NCBI GenBank assembly: GCA_020426505.1
Contig: JAGQPX010000027.1
Coordinates: forward strand, 1-64,000
Reading direction: 5' to 3'
Length of the DNA stretch: 64,000 nt
Source of the DNA: Planctomycetaceae bacterium
GTDB lineage: Bacteria; Planctomycetota; Planctomycetia; Planctomycetales; Planctomycetaceae
Numbering within the stretch: position 1 is the first letter of the stretch; the number at the start of each line of letters is the position of its first letter. Both the position numbers and the translations under genes were made by a program. Below are positions 37,340 to 45,657 of the stretch, piece after piece. The notes beneath the pieces were generated by a model. The model was not told where the DNA came from. It worked only from the letters and a program-made list of their open reading frames with translations, and did not search any database.

Positions 37340-38446
37340 TCAATCGACGAGGCAGGCGAACTCGCGGAGTGCGGCGGTGACGATTGGCTGTGGACATGAC
37401 CATACGAGGAAGAACATCGCTTCGCGGATGCCTCGTTCGGCCGGGTGACCCGAAACGAACCCTGCTCCCTTGGTCGCTGCGAGTAGCGCCTGCGTCGAGC
37501 GGAGGGCGAGTGAATTTGCCCGTTGACGGATCGACTCGGAGGTGAGGTGCGGGGTGTCGGGAGTCGCCTCGCCACGTGCGGCGGAGTACAGGTTGAATCG
37601 AAGATTCGACCACTCGGCTGCGAACGGTTCGACAATGTCCCGGAGATCCGGGCGGCCGTCGGATTCGTGCATCAGTAACGCGATGGACCGACCCGCGAGG
37701 CCGACTGCGAGTGACGAGGTCGCGACTGATCCTGTCCCGCCTCCTTGCCCGTGACTCATGACCCCTTCAACCGGTCCAGCGAGGAGGTAATGTTGATCGA
37801 CAGTGACATTGTCCAGCCCGATGGAGCCGGTCAACGATCCATCCAGGGCGAGGAGAGATGACGGCTCCTCCATTGAGACGCCGTCGAGATCGGTCGGTAA
37901 TGCGATGAGAACCTGTCGACCGTCTTCGCATGTGCCACCCGTGACGACATAATCCGCAGGCTTCGCCCCGGTAACCCAGGGGATCTGACCATTCAGCACG
38001 AACATGTCGTCTGCCATTTCAACCTGGACAGCCGGTTGGGTGAGGTGCTGGCGTGAAGTCGTGAGATGCGACACACCCACCGTGGCGAACAGTCGCCCCG
38101 TGCAGAGGTTGGGGAGGAGTTCAGCCTTCAGTTCAACATTGCCACAACCAGCGATGCGTTGGCAGGCTCCGTTGCGTTGCGTGAGGATGAACGTGGTCGT
38201 GAGGCACGCGGTGGCCAACCTCTCATAACCGAAGATCAGCATCTCAGAGTCAATCTCGCTGCCGCCGTACTCGTTTGGAATGACCCATCCGAGCACCCCC
38301 TCGTCAGCAAGTCGCGAAAACTGCCACTCAGGCCAGGTTGCGTTCTGGTCAACCTGAGCCGCATGACGGCTGAGGTCTGCAAGTAACGTGTCGAAATCAG
38401 GCGTGTCAAACGGTGCGGGTTGGGAGAGGAATTCCGGGTGCGTCAT
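37340..38446 (-). CDS. acyl-CoA dehydrogenase family protein
   Basis: 368-residue FAD enzyme. N-terminal helical domain with WPEWQFSRLADEGVLGWVIPNEYGGSEIDSEMLIFGYERLA; the middle domain has VGVSHLTTSRQHLTQPAVQVEMADDMFVLNGQIPWVTGAKPADYVVTGG (about 123-172); the C-terminal helical region ends GAGFVSGHPAERGIREAMFFLVWSCPQPI. Relatives catalyse alpha,beta-dehydrogenation or flavin-dependent oxygenation. The catalytic Glu could not be placed with certainty. It lies convergent to the thioesterase gene and 9 bases after the TPR gene. Confidence 0.87.
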   Translation of the reverse strand: MTHPEFLSQPAPFDTPDFDTLLADLSRHAAQVDQNATWPEWQFSRLADEGVLGWVIPNEYGGSEIDSEMLIFGYERLATACLTTTFILTQRNGACQRIAGCGNVELKAELLPNLCTGRLFATVGVSHLTTSRQHLTQPAVQVEMADDMFVLNGQIPWVTGAKPADYVVTGGTCEDGRQVLIALPTDLDGVSMEEPSSLLALDGSLTGSIGLDNVTVDQHYLLAGPVEGVMSHGQGGGTGSVATSSLAVGLAGRSIALLMHESDGRPDLRDIVEPFAAEWSNLRFNLYSAARGEATPDTPHLTSESIRQRANSLALRSTQALLAATKGAGFVSGHPAERGIREAMFFLVWSCPQPIVTAALREFACLVD

Positions 38447-38455
38447 GGTGTCCTC

Positions 38456-38761
38456 TCACAGGCTCTGTAGGAACTCGGTCATCTCTCGGACCGCGTGGTC
38501 GTCTCGGACTTTTTGTCCAACCGTGATGCCATCGTTCAGAACCGATCGAGCTTCATCGATGCGATCGAGTCTGGCGAGGATCTGCCCCTTCTGAAAGTAG
38601 GCAGCGATATGGTCCGAGTCTACGTCAATGACGCGGTCAAACGACGTCAGAGCGGACTCCCAATCCTCGCTGGAGACATCCTCCATCGCAAGGCCATACA
38701 GGAGAAACGCGTCATCGGGGGTGTCCTGCAACATTTGCTGCAACTTCTCGCGGCGTGTCAT
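38456..38761 (-). CDS. small TPR-repeat protein
   Basis: About 101 residues from ATG 38761 (MTRREKLQQML). Two to three tetratricopeptide-like helices are visible: DDAFLLYGLAMEDVSSEDWESALTSFDRVIDVDSDHIAAYFQKGQILARLDRIDEARSVLNDGI. No signal peptide. It precedes and is probably co-transcribed with the acyl-CoA dehydrogenase; similar short TPR proteins are widespread in planctomycetes. It is likely an adaptor or scaffold. Confidence 0.82.
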   Translation of the reverse strand: MTRREKLQQMLQDTPDDAFLLYGLAMEDVSSEDWESALTSFDRVIDVDSDHIAAYFQKGQILARLDRIDEARSVLNDGITVGQKVRDDHAVREMTEFLQSL

Positions 38762-38806
38762 GATGGGTTTTGACTCATGGAGGGAGGGAATCAATGGCCT
38801 GCAACT

Positions 38807-39103
38807 TCATTCGATGGAGACCGGTCGTCTCCAGTCAAATTCGAGTTTCTCGTGCTGGACCATGTTGAATCTGACGGATATCCGGCTGGGCAAGTTTTGC
38901 GACATCTCGTCCCGGATTTCAAGCGCTGCTTCGCTTTCGGACGATCCTGCATCAGTGGAGACCCGACAGGAGGATGCTGCGGGGCGGTCACAATGACGGC
39001 CTGACTCTCCGTAGCATCGTGTCGAGCAATGGACTGCACTTCGGTTGGTGGATGGCCTCAACAGGTCGTCAGCCTGCGGCCGTGGGACGGTCTCCTGGAT
39101 CAA
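38807..39103 (-). CDS. possible small hypothetical protein
   Basis: Open frame of 98 codons on the minus strand, 46 bases upstream of the TPR gene. The last half (EAALEIRDEMSQNLPSRISVRFNMVQHEKLEFDWRR) has protein-like composition; the first half is Ser/Arg-rich and less convincing. No family recognised and no good start. It may be a real short gene, a remnant, or non-coding. Overlapping + frames here are no better. Confidence 0.25.
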   Translation of the reverse strand: MIQETVPRPQADDLLRPSTNRSAVHCSTRCYGESGRHCDRPAASSCRVSTDAGSSESEAALEIRDEMSQNLPSRISVRFNMVQHEKLEFDWRRPVSIE

Positions 39104-39199
39104 GGAAGATTCCGTCCCTCAAACCGCATGCAGACGAACGTTGGTCACAATCCGGCCTCATCGATCGACAGCATGCCACGTCCCGGAACGAGTCCGCTG

Positions 39200-40660
39200 A
39201 TGATGCAACGACCGACGCTCGCCAAACTCCGCCACTCATTTCGCCATCAGACTCTGATGATGGCTTTAGTCGCCATCCTGGTTTCGGTCGCGAACGTTCC
39301 TGTTCTCGCTCTTTCCCCCTCTTCTCCCTCTGCTCCGGCCAGCCGCATCACACCGATCGTCCGGGCCGTGGAACGAGTCAGATCAGCGACGGTCAACATT
39401 CATAGCGAGAAGCGGGCCGATCAAGCTGATTCGCTCTTCTCCACCAACAAAGACCGGAAGATCAACGGCATGGGAACCGGCATCATCATTGATACCCGGG
39501 GTTACATCGTCACCAATCACCACGTCGTCAACGGTGTCGACTCGCTTCGGGTCACACTTGTCGACGGATCATCATATATGGCACGTGTGGTGTCTTTCGA
39601 CAGCAAGCATGACCTGGCCATCATCAAGATCGACCCTGCACAGCAACTCGACGTGATGGTCATGGGCACCTCATCCGACCTGATGCTTGGCGAAGACGTG
39701 CTCGCGATCGGCAATGCGTTTGGTTACGAGCACACGGTCACGCGTGGCATCATCAGTGCGTTGTCCCGCGATGTTGAAGTCAACGAGGAGCAGGGTTACG
39801 AAAACCTGATCCAGATTGACGCCGCCATTAACCCGGGGAACAGCGGCGGACCGCTGCTCAACCGCGATGGTGAAGTGATCGGAATCAACGTCGCCATTCG
39901 GGCGGGAGCACAGAAGATCGGTTTTGCGATCCCCATCGACGATGCCCGCAAGATCATCGCCCGTCTGCTCAACATCGAACGCCTCGACAACAACTATCAC
40001 GGCTTGCAGGCTCAGGACTTCAAGCAGGGAGTCGACCGACGGCTGATCGTCTCAACGACATCACCGGGAAGCCCGGCTGCGGTGGCGGGACTTGCTCAGG
40101 GCGATGTGATCGAGAAAGTCGCAAGTATCGACGTGGTCGATATGGCCGATTTCGAGCGGGGCCTGCTCGGTCGTCGAGGCGGCGAAGCGGTCACGGTCGT
40201 CGTGAGACGCGGGGAAGAGCAGAAGAATCTGCAATTGAAGATCTCTCCGCTGAATCAACGCAATACGACTGTCGCCGTCAATCGCAACGCAGTGCAGCAG
40301 TCCTTCTCGACGTCGACAAGCGACACGTCAGGTGGATCAGCGGGTGAGGCGAAGTCCCCCTGGAACGTGTTGGGCATGCGGCTTCAATCGCTTCCTCCCG
40401 GCGAACGCTCAATGGTCAATCCGAAGTATCGTGGTGGCATGCGAGTCGTCGCAGTCCGCCACGAGGGGCCAGCTTACCGCAACGGAATCCGCGAAGGCGA
40501 TGTGCTCGTCGGACTGAACGTCTGGGAGACCATCACCGCCGAGAACGTCGACTACGTCATTGCTCACCCGAATCTCAACACCTTCAACCCGTTGAAGTTC
40601 TACATCCTGCGTGGTAAAGAGACTCTGTACGGCTACCTGCAACTGTCCGACAGCAAGTAG
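39200..40660 (+). CDS. HtrA/DegP-type serine protease with two PDZ domains
   Basis: ATG 39200 gives 486 residues with an export signal (RHSFRHQTLMMALVAILVSVANVPVLA); an upstream ATG at 39128 would bury it. The trypsin-like domain shows the triad His in GYIVTNHHVVNG (about 105), Asp in SKHDLAIIKI (about 138) and Ser in NPGNSGGPLLNRDGEVIGINVAI (about 213). PDZ1 is near 280-350 (GSPAAVAGLAQGDVIEKVASIDV); PDZ2 is near 410-475 (GMRVVAVRHEGPAYRNGIREGDVLVGLNVWE). A periplasmic quality-control protease or chaperone is likely. Confidence 0.92.
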   Translation: MMQRPTLAKLRHSFRHQTLMMALVAILVSVANVPVLALSPSSPSAPASRITPIVRAVERVRSATVNIHSEKRADQADSLFSTNKDRKINGMGTGIIIDTRGYIVTNHHVVNGVDSLRVTLVDGSSYMARVVSFDSKHDLAIIKIDPAQQLDVMVMGTSSDLMLGEDVLAIGNAFGYEHTVTRGIISALSRDVEVNEEQGYENLIQIDAAINPGNSGGPLLNRDGEVIGINVAIRAGAQKIGFAIPIDDARKIIARLLNIERLDNNYHGLQAQDFKQGVDRRLIVSTTSPGSPAAVAGLAQGDVIEKVASIDVVDMADFERGLLGRRGGEAVTVVVRRGEEQKNLQLKISPLNQRNTTVAVNRNAVQQSFSTSTSDTSGGSAGEAKSPWNVLGMRLQSLPPGERSMVNPKYRGGMRVVAVRHEGPAYRNGIREGDVLVGLNVWETITAENVDYVIAHPNLNTFNPLKFYILRGKETLYGYLQLSDSK

Positions 40661-40703
40661 TTCACCGGAGTTGACGCATTCGCGGTTGAATGGTGATCGC
40701 TCG

Positions 40704-40893
40704 TGGGGCAGGTTTCCATCCTGCCAATGGGGGCTGATGTCAACAATGTGTCACGGCGAAGTTGGCCGGAGCAACCAACGGGTTGGGACTCGATCTGCCG
40801 CGTTTCAACGCTGGAGCTGTTCGTCTCGCTTACGACCACCCCTCCCGAAGCCAAGAGTGGATGCGCTCGCTGGCAGGTTGGAAACCTGCCCCA
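40704..40893. repeat. pair of inverted GGCAGGTT palindromic elements
   Basis: 40704-40726 and 40871-40893 are 23-base sequences that match as reverse complements at 22 positions. The second is itself a palindrome (GGCAGGTT-gga-AACCTGCC). They enclose 144 bases with no convincing gene, in the 374-base gap between the HtrA and deoxyhypusine-synthase-like genes. The layout is that of REP-type doublets. Confidence 0.7.
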
Positions 40894-40956
40894 CGTCATC
40901 GACGGGATGATGGACAGAACGCGTTCGGCTACTTTTTGGCTCTGTCATGTGATTGC

Positions 40957-40986
40957 TTGACGTCCTCTCATGCTCATTCCTAGGCT
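40957..40986 (+). promoter_or_regulatory. possible promoter of the polyamine operon
   Basis: TTGACG at 40957-40962 and TAGGCT at 40981-40986 with 18-base spacing, about 49 bases before the deoxyhypusine-synthase-like start. The -10 element is poor. Confidence 0.35.
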
Positions 40987-41034
40987 CCGTCAACGAACTC
41001 ACCGTTGAGAGTGTCTCCTGAGAACGAGCGAGAG

Positions 41035-42114
41035 ATGAAACATCGAGACTTGCATGACGGACGCGCGGACGGACTGGAGCCGCTGGAGAGCTTGGCACTC
41101 GACGACGTCGACTCCTTTGCTGACCTGTTGCGTGCGATGTCACGGACATCCTTCGGCGGGCGGCAAATGGGAGCCGCCTTCGACGTGTTGCAGGAAATGG
41201 TCCGCGATGAGCAGTGCATTGTGGTCCTGACGTTGTCCGGTGCCATGACGGTCGCCAAGCAGGGACGTATTGTCTGTGACATGCTCGATCGTGGAATCGT
41301 GCAGGCGGTCGTTTCGACCGGAGCCCTGATCGCACACGGCCTCACCGAGTCGATCGGCCTCACTCACTACCGCACCGACCCGACACAGGATGACACGACT
41401 CTGTTCAGGAAGGGCTACAACCGCATCTACGACACCCTGGAGATGGAGTCCAATCTGAACAATGTGGAACGGCTCGTTCGGTCGGTCCTTAATGAGACGG
41501 AGCCACTTGACGGAGTCTGGTCCTCTGCCCGCTTGTGTCACGAATTGGGACGCAAACTCGATGAACTCGACGAAGGCGTGGGCATCCTCCGCAGCGCCTA
41601 TCAGCAAGGCGTGCCCGTGTTCATTCCCGCATTCACCGACAGTGAGGTGGGGCTTGATGTCGCAACATGGGCGATGAGGTGCGATTTGGAAGGACGTGAT
41701 CACGCATCGCTGACGCACGATGAAGCGTTCGTCGCGGTTCCCCACTTCAATCCGTTCGTTGATCTCCAGCAGTACGCGAGGTTGGCCGGCAAAGCAGAGA
41801 CGTTGGGCATCTTCACCATTGGAGGCGGGGTGCCTCGTAACTGGGCTCAGCAGGTCGCTCCATTTGTCGACATCACGAACGATCGAGTGGGGACGAACTT
41901 TCCCGCTCCGCGTTTCCGTTATGGCGTGCGAATCTGTCCGGAGCCGGTACACTGGGGGGGGCTATCGGGGTGTACGTATTCAGAGGGTGTGAGTTGGGGG
42001 AAATTCGTGCCGCCCGCTGAGGGGGGGCGTTTTGCGGAAGTCTATGCCGATGCCACCGTGGCGTGGCCGTTGTTAATGAAGGCTCTGTTCGAGGAGTTGG
42101 ACCGTGGGCAGTGA
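41035..42114 (+). CDS. deoxyhypusine synthase-like protein (probable polyamine aminopropyl/aminobutyl transferase)
   Basis: 359 residues of the deoxyhypusine synthase family, NAD-dependent enzymes that move the aminobutyl group of spermidine. NAD-site blocks: VVLTLSGAMTVAKQGRIVCDMLDRGIVQAVVSTGALIAHGL (about 63-103) and GIFTIGGGVPRNWAQQVAPF (about 260-279). The catalytic-Lys segment is SEGVSWGKFVPP (about 318-329), equal to the SWGK of eukaryotic DHS. Bacteria lack the eIF5A substrate, so a small amine acceptor, as in homospermidine synthase, is expected. The 3' end overlaps the agmatinase-like gene by 11 bases. G8 and G7 tracts occur at 41954-41961 and 42021-42027. Confidence 0.88.
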   Translation: MKHRDLHDGRADGLEPLESLALDDVDSFADLLRAMSRTSFGGRQMGAAFDVLQEMVRDEQCIVVLTLSGAMTVAKQGRIVCDMLDRGIVQAVVSTGALIAHGLTESIGLTHYRTDPTQDDTTLFRKGYNRIYDTLEMESNLNNVERLVRSVLNETEPLDGVWSSARLCHELGRKLDELDEGVGILRSAYQQGVPVFIPAFTDSEVGLDVATWAMRCDLEGRDHASLTHDEAFVAVPHFNPFVDLQQYARLAGKAETLGIFTIGGGVPRNWAQQVAPFVDITNDRVGTNFPAPRFRYGVRICPEPVHWGGLSGCTYSEGVSWGKFVPPAEGGRFAEVYADATVAWPLLMKALFEELDRGQ

Positions 42115-43042
42115 ACAACGAGACACAAGACCGTTTCTGGGGCTCAGCAGCGTTTCCGCCTGCGATGCGGACGTGATCGTCTTTCCGCTCCCCTTTGAAG
42201 GGACGGTCTCCTATGGACACGGCACGGCTGCCGGTCCTGCTGCCGTCTTGAGAGCCTCGCAGGAAATTGAAGTATGGGACGATGAGATCGATTTCTCACT
42301 CGATTCACTGAAGTATCACACCTCCGCCACATTCACACCTGCGGAGGGTGATACGACCGGGACGTATCTGGTCAGGCTGTTCGGCAAGTCGAAGATGCTG
42401 GCAGAGAACGACGGGTTGCTCGTGAGCATTGGTGGCGAGCACAGTATTACACCTCCGTTGGTCCGGGGAATTTGTGAGTCCAAGAAGATTGCCTTTTCAG
42501 ATCTGACCGTCGTCCAGTTCGACGCCCATGCAGACTTGCGAAGCGAGTATGAAGGCATGAAGCAGTCGCACGCCTGTGCCATGCGGCCGCTGGTCGAGAA
42601 CGGATCACGTGTCATCGGTGTCGGCATCCGCTCGGTGGAACGGGATGAGATGCAGTATGCAGAGGAAAGCCGACGGGTTCAGACCTTCGGTGCTCAACGA
42701 CTTGCGGACGATCCGGAGCGAGAACGCGAGCTATGCTCAACCCTGGGCAACCTCCGAGGCAACGTCTACCTTACCATCGACGTTGACGTTCTGGAGGTAC
42801 ACCTTTGTCCTGGAACCGGCACGCCCCAGCCGGGTGGACTTTCCTGGTGGCAGATGTTGCGGTACCTGCGGGCCTTGCTGCATCAGAACCCGCACTGCAA
42901 TCTGGTTGGTGTCGACATCGTCGAGACGGTCCCGATGCTCGGCACGCAGGTGAACGAGTTCGTTTCCGCCCGCGTGTTGTCGAAGGTGCTGGCCTACACA
43001 TTCAATGGGAAATCGAAGGAGACTTCCGAGTCTTCGACGTGA
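42104..43042 (+). CDS. speB: agmatinase-family ureohydrolase
   Basis: 312 residues; GTG 42104 lies inside the preceding gene. Binuclear manganese site motifs are present: GGEHSIT (about 110), FDAHADLR (about 142), SHACAMRP (about 156), and TIDVDVLEVHLCPGTGTPQPGG (about 226). The last differs from the usual D-x-D-x-x-(D/E)-P by Glu-Val in place of the family's Asp-Pro. The family hydrolyses agmatine, guanidinobutyrate or arginine-like guanidines. Coupling to a DHS-like enzyme suggests it acts on agmatine or an aminopropylated agmatine in spermidine-type synthesis; that is inference. rarA follows after 48 bases. Confidence 0.88.
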   Translation: MGSEQRDTRPFLGLSSVSACDADVIVFPLPFEGTVSYGHGTAAGPAAVLRASQEIEVWDDEIDFSLDSLKYHTSATFTPAEGDTTGTYLVRLFGKSKMLAENDGLLVSIGGEHSITPPLVRGICESKKIAFSDLTVVQFDAHADLRSEYEGMKQSHACAMRPLVENGSRVIGVGIRSVERDEMQYAEESRRVQTFGAQRLADDPERERELCSTLGNLRGNVYLTIDVDVLEVHLCPGTGTPQPGGLSWWQMLRYLRALLHQNPHCNLVGVDIVETVPMLGTQVNEFVSARVLSKVLAYTFNGKSKETSESST

Positions 43043-43090
43043 GTCTTGTGCTAACCGATCGACGCGACGGAGTGTCACTGGGAGAACTCG

Positions 43091-44413
43091 ATGGCCGGTT
43101 TGTTTGATCAGCAGGAGGCGGCACACCTCGATGACGCAAAACCGCTCGCGGCCCGGATGCGGCCAAAGTCGCTGGTCGAGTTTGTCGGACAGCAGCACTT
43201 TCTCGGCGAGGGCAAACTCCTGCGGCGAATGCTCGAAGCGGATCGACTCGGTTCGCTGATCTTCTTCGGACCGCCAGGAACAGGCAAGACGACGCTTGCG
43301 GAGATCATCGCCCGGCAATCGTCTCGCAAATTCGTCCCCCTCAACGCTGCCTCCAGTGGGGTGAAAGAGTTGCGAGCGGCCCTTGATGAGGCTCGTGACC
43401 GGCTCAAGACGGGCGGGCAGCGGACCGTGTTGTTCGTCGATGAGTTGCACCATTTCAACAAGACACAACAGGACGTACTGCTCCCGGATGTCGAGGCGGG
43501 GGTCGTCACGCTCATCGGTGCGACGACCGCCAATCCATTTTTTGCACTCGTGTCAGCCCTCGTCAGCCGTTCTCAGGTCTTTGAGTTTCAAGCAATCTCA
43601 CAGGAAGACGTTCTTACCCTGTTGGTCTCGGCGCTGTCCGATCTCGATCGCGGTTTGGGACGACTCAACGTGCGTGTTGACGACGAGGCCTTGAAGTTCC
43701 TTGCGGAAGTGTGTGACGGCGATGCGAGACGGGCACTCAGTGCGCTGGAGATTGGGGCACTCTCACTCACAGACGATGAGCCAGTGCTCACACTCACGGT
43801 CGCGCAAGAGTCGATTCAGAAAAAAGCGATCCAGTACGGAGTCGACGAGCACTACGACGCTGCGAGTGCCTTCATCAAGAGCATGCGGGGGAGTGACCCG
43901 GACGCAGCCATCTACTGGATGGCCCGCATGCTCGAAGCGGGCGAGGACCCTCGCTTCATCGCCCGCCGCATTGTGATTGCTGCTTCAGAGGAAGTCGGGA
44001 ACGCCGATCCGCAGGCCCTTGTCGTCGCCAATGCCGCAGCCGCTGCCGTCGACCGCATCGGCATGCCAGAGTGCAGAATTGCGATGGCTCAAGCCGTGAC
44101 GTACATCGCCACTGCCCCCAAATCAAACGCCGCTTATATGGCCATCAATGCCGCGATGGATGACGTGCGACAGCGGCGAGTCATTCCGGTCCCAATGCAT
44201 CTGCGAGACGGTCACTACAAGGGAGCCAAGAGCCTCGGTCACGGCGAAGGATACGAATACGCACACGCCAGCGAAGACGGCTGGGTCGATCAGGACTACC
44301 TCGGCGTTGACCGCACCTACTACGAACCAACCGACCGCGGCTACGAGGCCACGATCAAGAAACGCATGGACGAACTACAACAGCGCCGCAACCCAAGCCA
44401 GCGGGGGACTTAG
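43091..44413 (+). CDS. rarA: replication-associated recombination protein A (AAA+ ATPase)
   Basis: 440 residues; RarA/MgsA/WRNIP1 family, acts at stalled replication forks. Start region RPKSLVEFVGQQHFLGEGKLLRRMLEADRLGSLIFFGPPGTGKTTLAEIIA with Walker A GPPGTGKT (about 58-65). Walker B is VLFVDELHHFNKTQQDVLLPDVEAG; sensor 1 is LIGATTANPFFALVSALVSR; the C-terminal tetramerisation part has YDAASAFIKSMRGSDPDAAIYWMARMLEAGEDPRFIARRIVIAASEEVGNADP. Downstream of the polyamine pair and probably in the same transcript. Confidence 0.95.
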   Translation: MAGLFDQQEAAHLDDAKPLAARMRPKSLVEFVGQQHFLGEGKLLRRMLEADRLGSLIFFGPPGTGKTTLAEIIARQSSRKFVPLNAASSGVKELRAALDEARDRLKTGGQRTVLFVDELHHFNKTQQDVLLPDVEAGVVTLIGATTANPFFALVSALVSRSQVFEFQAISQEDVLTLLVSALSDLDRGLGRLNVRVDDEALKFLAEVCDGDARRALSALEIGALSLTDDEPVLTLTVAQESIQKKAIQYGVDEHYDAASAFIKSMRGSDPDAAIYWMARMLEAGEDPRFIARRIVIAASEEVGNADPQALVVANAAAAAVDRIGMPECRIAMAQAVTYIATAPKSNAAYMAINAAMDDVRQRRVIPVPMHLRDGHYKGAKSLGHGEGYEYAHASEDGWVDQDYLGVDRTYYEPTDRGYEATIKKRMDELQQRRNPSQRGT

Positions 44414-44453
44414 GTTCTCTTTCTCCGATACGGTCGCAGCTCGCACTGATTTC

Positions 44454-44478
44454 CTTCCCAAGAACCGTTCTCGGGAAG
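44454..44478 (+). terminator. hairpin after rarA (possible terminator)
   Basis: CTTCCC (44454-44459) and GGGAAG (44473-44478) flank AGAAC (44461-44465) and GTTCT (44467-44471), forming one interrupted stem 40 bases after the rarA stop. No T tract follows. A perfect 14-base palindrome, AAATGAC-GTCATTT, lies 18 bases further at 44497-44510 and could be an operator or second 3'-end element. Confidence 0.4.
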
Positions 44479-44565
44479 ATCGGATACACTCTCGCGAAAT
44501 GACGTCATTTGACAGCTCAAGGAACGTGCAGCAATCACCGCCAGCGACGATTGATCCATTCTCCG

Positions 44566-44670
44566 ATTAATGCCGCGCCCGTCAGGAAGCGGCCGCTCTT
44601 TGAGGCTGGAATGATTCGAGGCACATCGAGAACGTTGAACGGCCGGCACCCTGACGGTCGCGGCTCTGAT
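44566..44670. repeat. inverted pair of the dispersed 32-nt repeat
   Basis: Copy on - at 44566-44597 and copy on + at 44638-44670, 40 bases apart, each of the form (A)CGGCCG..CTGACGG(G/T)CG(C/T)GG. Together they can form a long hairpin. Two single copies are at 32224-32256 (+) and 60196-60227 (+). Head-to-head doublets of a short GC-rich unit are the hallmark of REP/REPIN elements. Confidence 0.7.
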
Positions 44671-44672
44671 GG

Positions 44673-45479
44673 TCACTTCAGTCCGGCTGTCTTTGAGGAC
44701 AGGTTCTTCAGTGCCGTCTGGAAACGTTTACGGACCTTCGGTGAGACGTCGTTAAAGTGGTCCAGCACGTCAGGGGTGAGGGACTTGTCGACTCGTTCGA
44801 GTGCTGACGCAAGTCTCGCGAATGTCTGCTCGGACGAGAGCTTCGGTTTGTCAGCGACGGCGGTCGGTGCTCCACCGCGTGCGCCTTCGCCGAACGGGGC
44901 GTAGGCGCCTTCAGTCTCACGGGCCGCTGTCGAAACTGTCGCTGATGACTCGGACTCTTCCCACGGGGGCCGCTCGCCGGATGATCGGGAGCCGCTGGGG
45001 CTGCGCTCATCGTCGAAGTCATCCGGGTCGCGGACGAAGCCCGCTTTGGCGGAGATGTATTCAACAGCTGACTCGGCTGCGGGATCCTCTTCGGCTTGCT
45101 CAGTGAGGTCTTCGCCCCGCTGCGCACGTCGCCAGGCTTTCATCTCGGCGATGGTCGCCTGCATCTCGTCGGCCCATTGCAAGCACTCGGCGGAGTCATC
45201 CCAGTTGAGTGCCGCATAGAAGTGCGACCACTTGAGCTTGGGGTACTCTTCGTAGACGTCGCTGAACGTTTCCCACACGCGACGGCGTTGATAAATCTGA
45301 TCGCCGCTCAGTCCAATACGGGCTCCGAAGTCGGCGTCGGTCCGGCCTTTGGCGTATCGTTCGGTCCACGTGGCTGCACATTCGCCGATGACCCAGTTGC
45401 ATTGATTTAAGGCGTCCTGTGCCCGCTGAATGAGAGCCTCTTCCGTTTCCTTGGAGGGGGCTTTCTTCGTGTCCGCCAT
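44673..45479 (-). CDS. hypothetical protein, lineage-specific
   Basis: About 268 residues from ATG 45479 (MADTKKAPSKETEEAL). No family recognised. The N-terminal 115 residues look folded and helical, with two Trp-rich stretches (CNWVIGECAATWTERYAKGRTDADFGARIGLSGDQIYQRRRVWETF and KLKWSHFYAALNWDDSAECLQWADEM). The GLSGDQIYQRRRVWE part could be a helix-turn-helix. The central 120 residues are acidic and Ser/Glu/Gly-rich, probably disordered, and the C-terminus (FARLASALERVDKSLTPDVLDHF) is helical again. Cytoplasmic, no signal. A DNA-binding role is possible but not shown. Confidence 0.7.
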   Translation of the reverse strand: MADTKKAPSKETEEALIQRAQDALNQCNWVIGECAATWTERYAKGRTDADFGARIGLSGDQIYQRRRVWETFSDVYEEYPKLKWSHFYAALNWDDSAECLQWADEMQATIAEMKAWRRAQRGEDLTEQAEEDPAAESAVEYISAKAGFVRDPDDFDDERSPSGSRSSGERPPWEESESSATVSTAARETEGAYAPFGEGARGGAPTAVADKPKLSSEQTFARLASALERVDKSLTPDVLDHFNDVSPKVRKRFQTALKNLSSKTAGLK

Positions 45480-45657
45480 GCTGTGTTTCGTCTCTCCGAA
45501 TAAGGGGTCTCGAGTCTTGGGGAACACATCATGCTACACGTGTGTGGTCGCGTTGTCCAAGTCTGGCGAGGGGACAATTTGTGAATCGTCGATTCTGGCA
45601 CAGGCGTCGGCGTCAAACTCTCACACGTCGAACGGATAAGTTCACGGACAAACTCGA

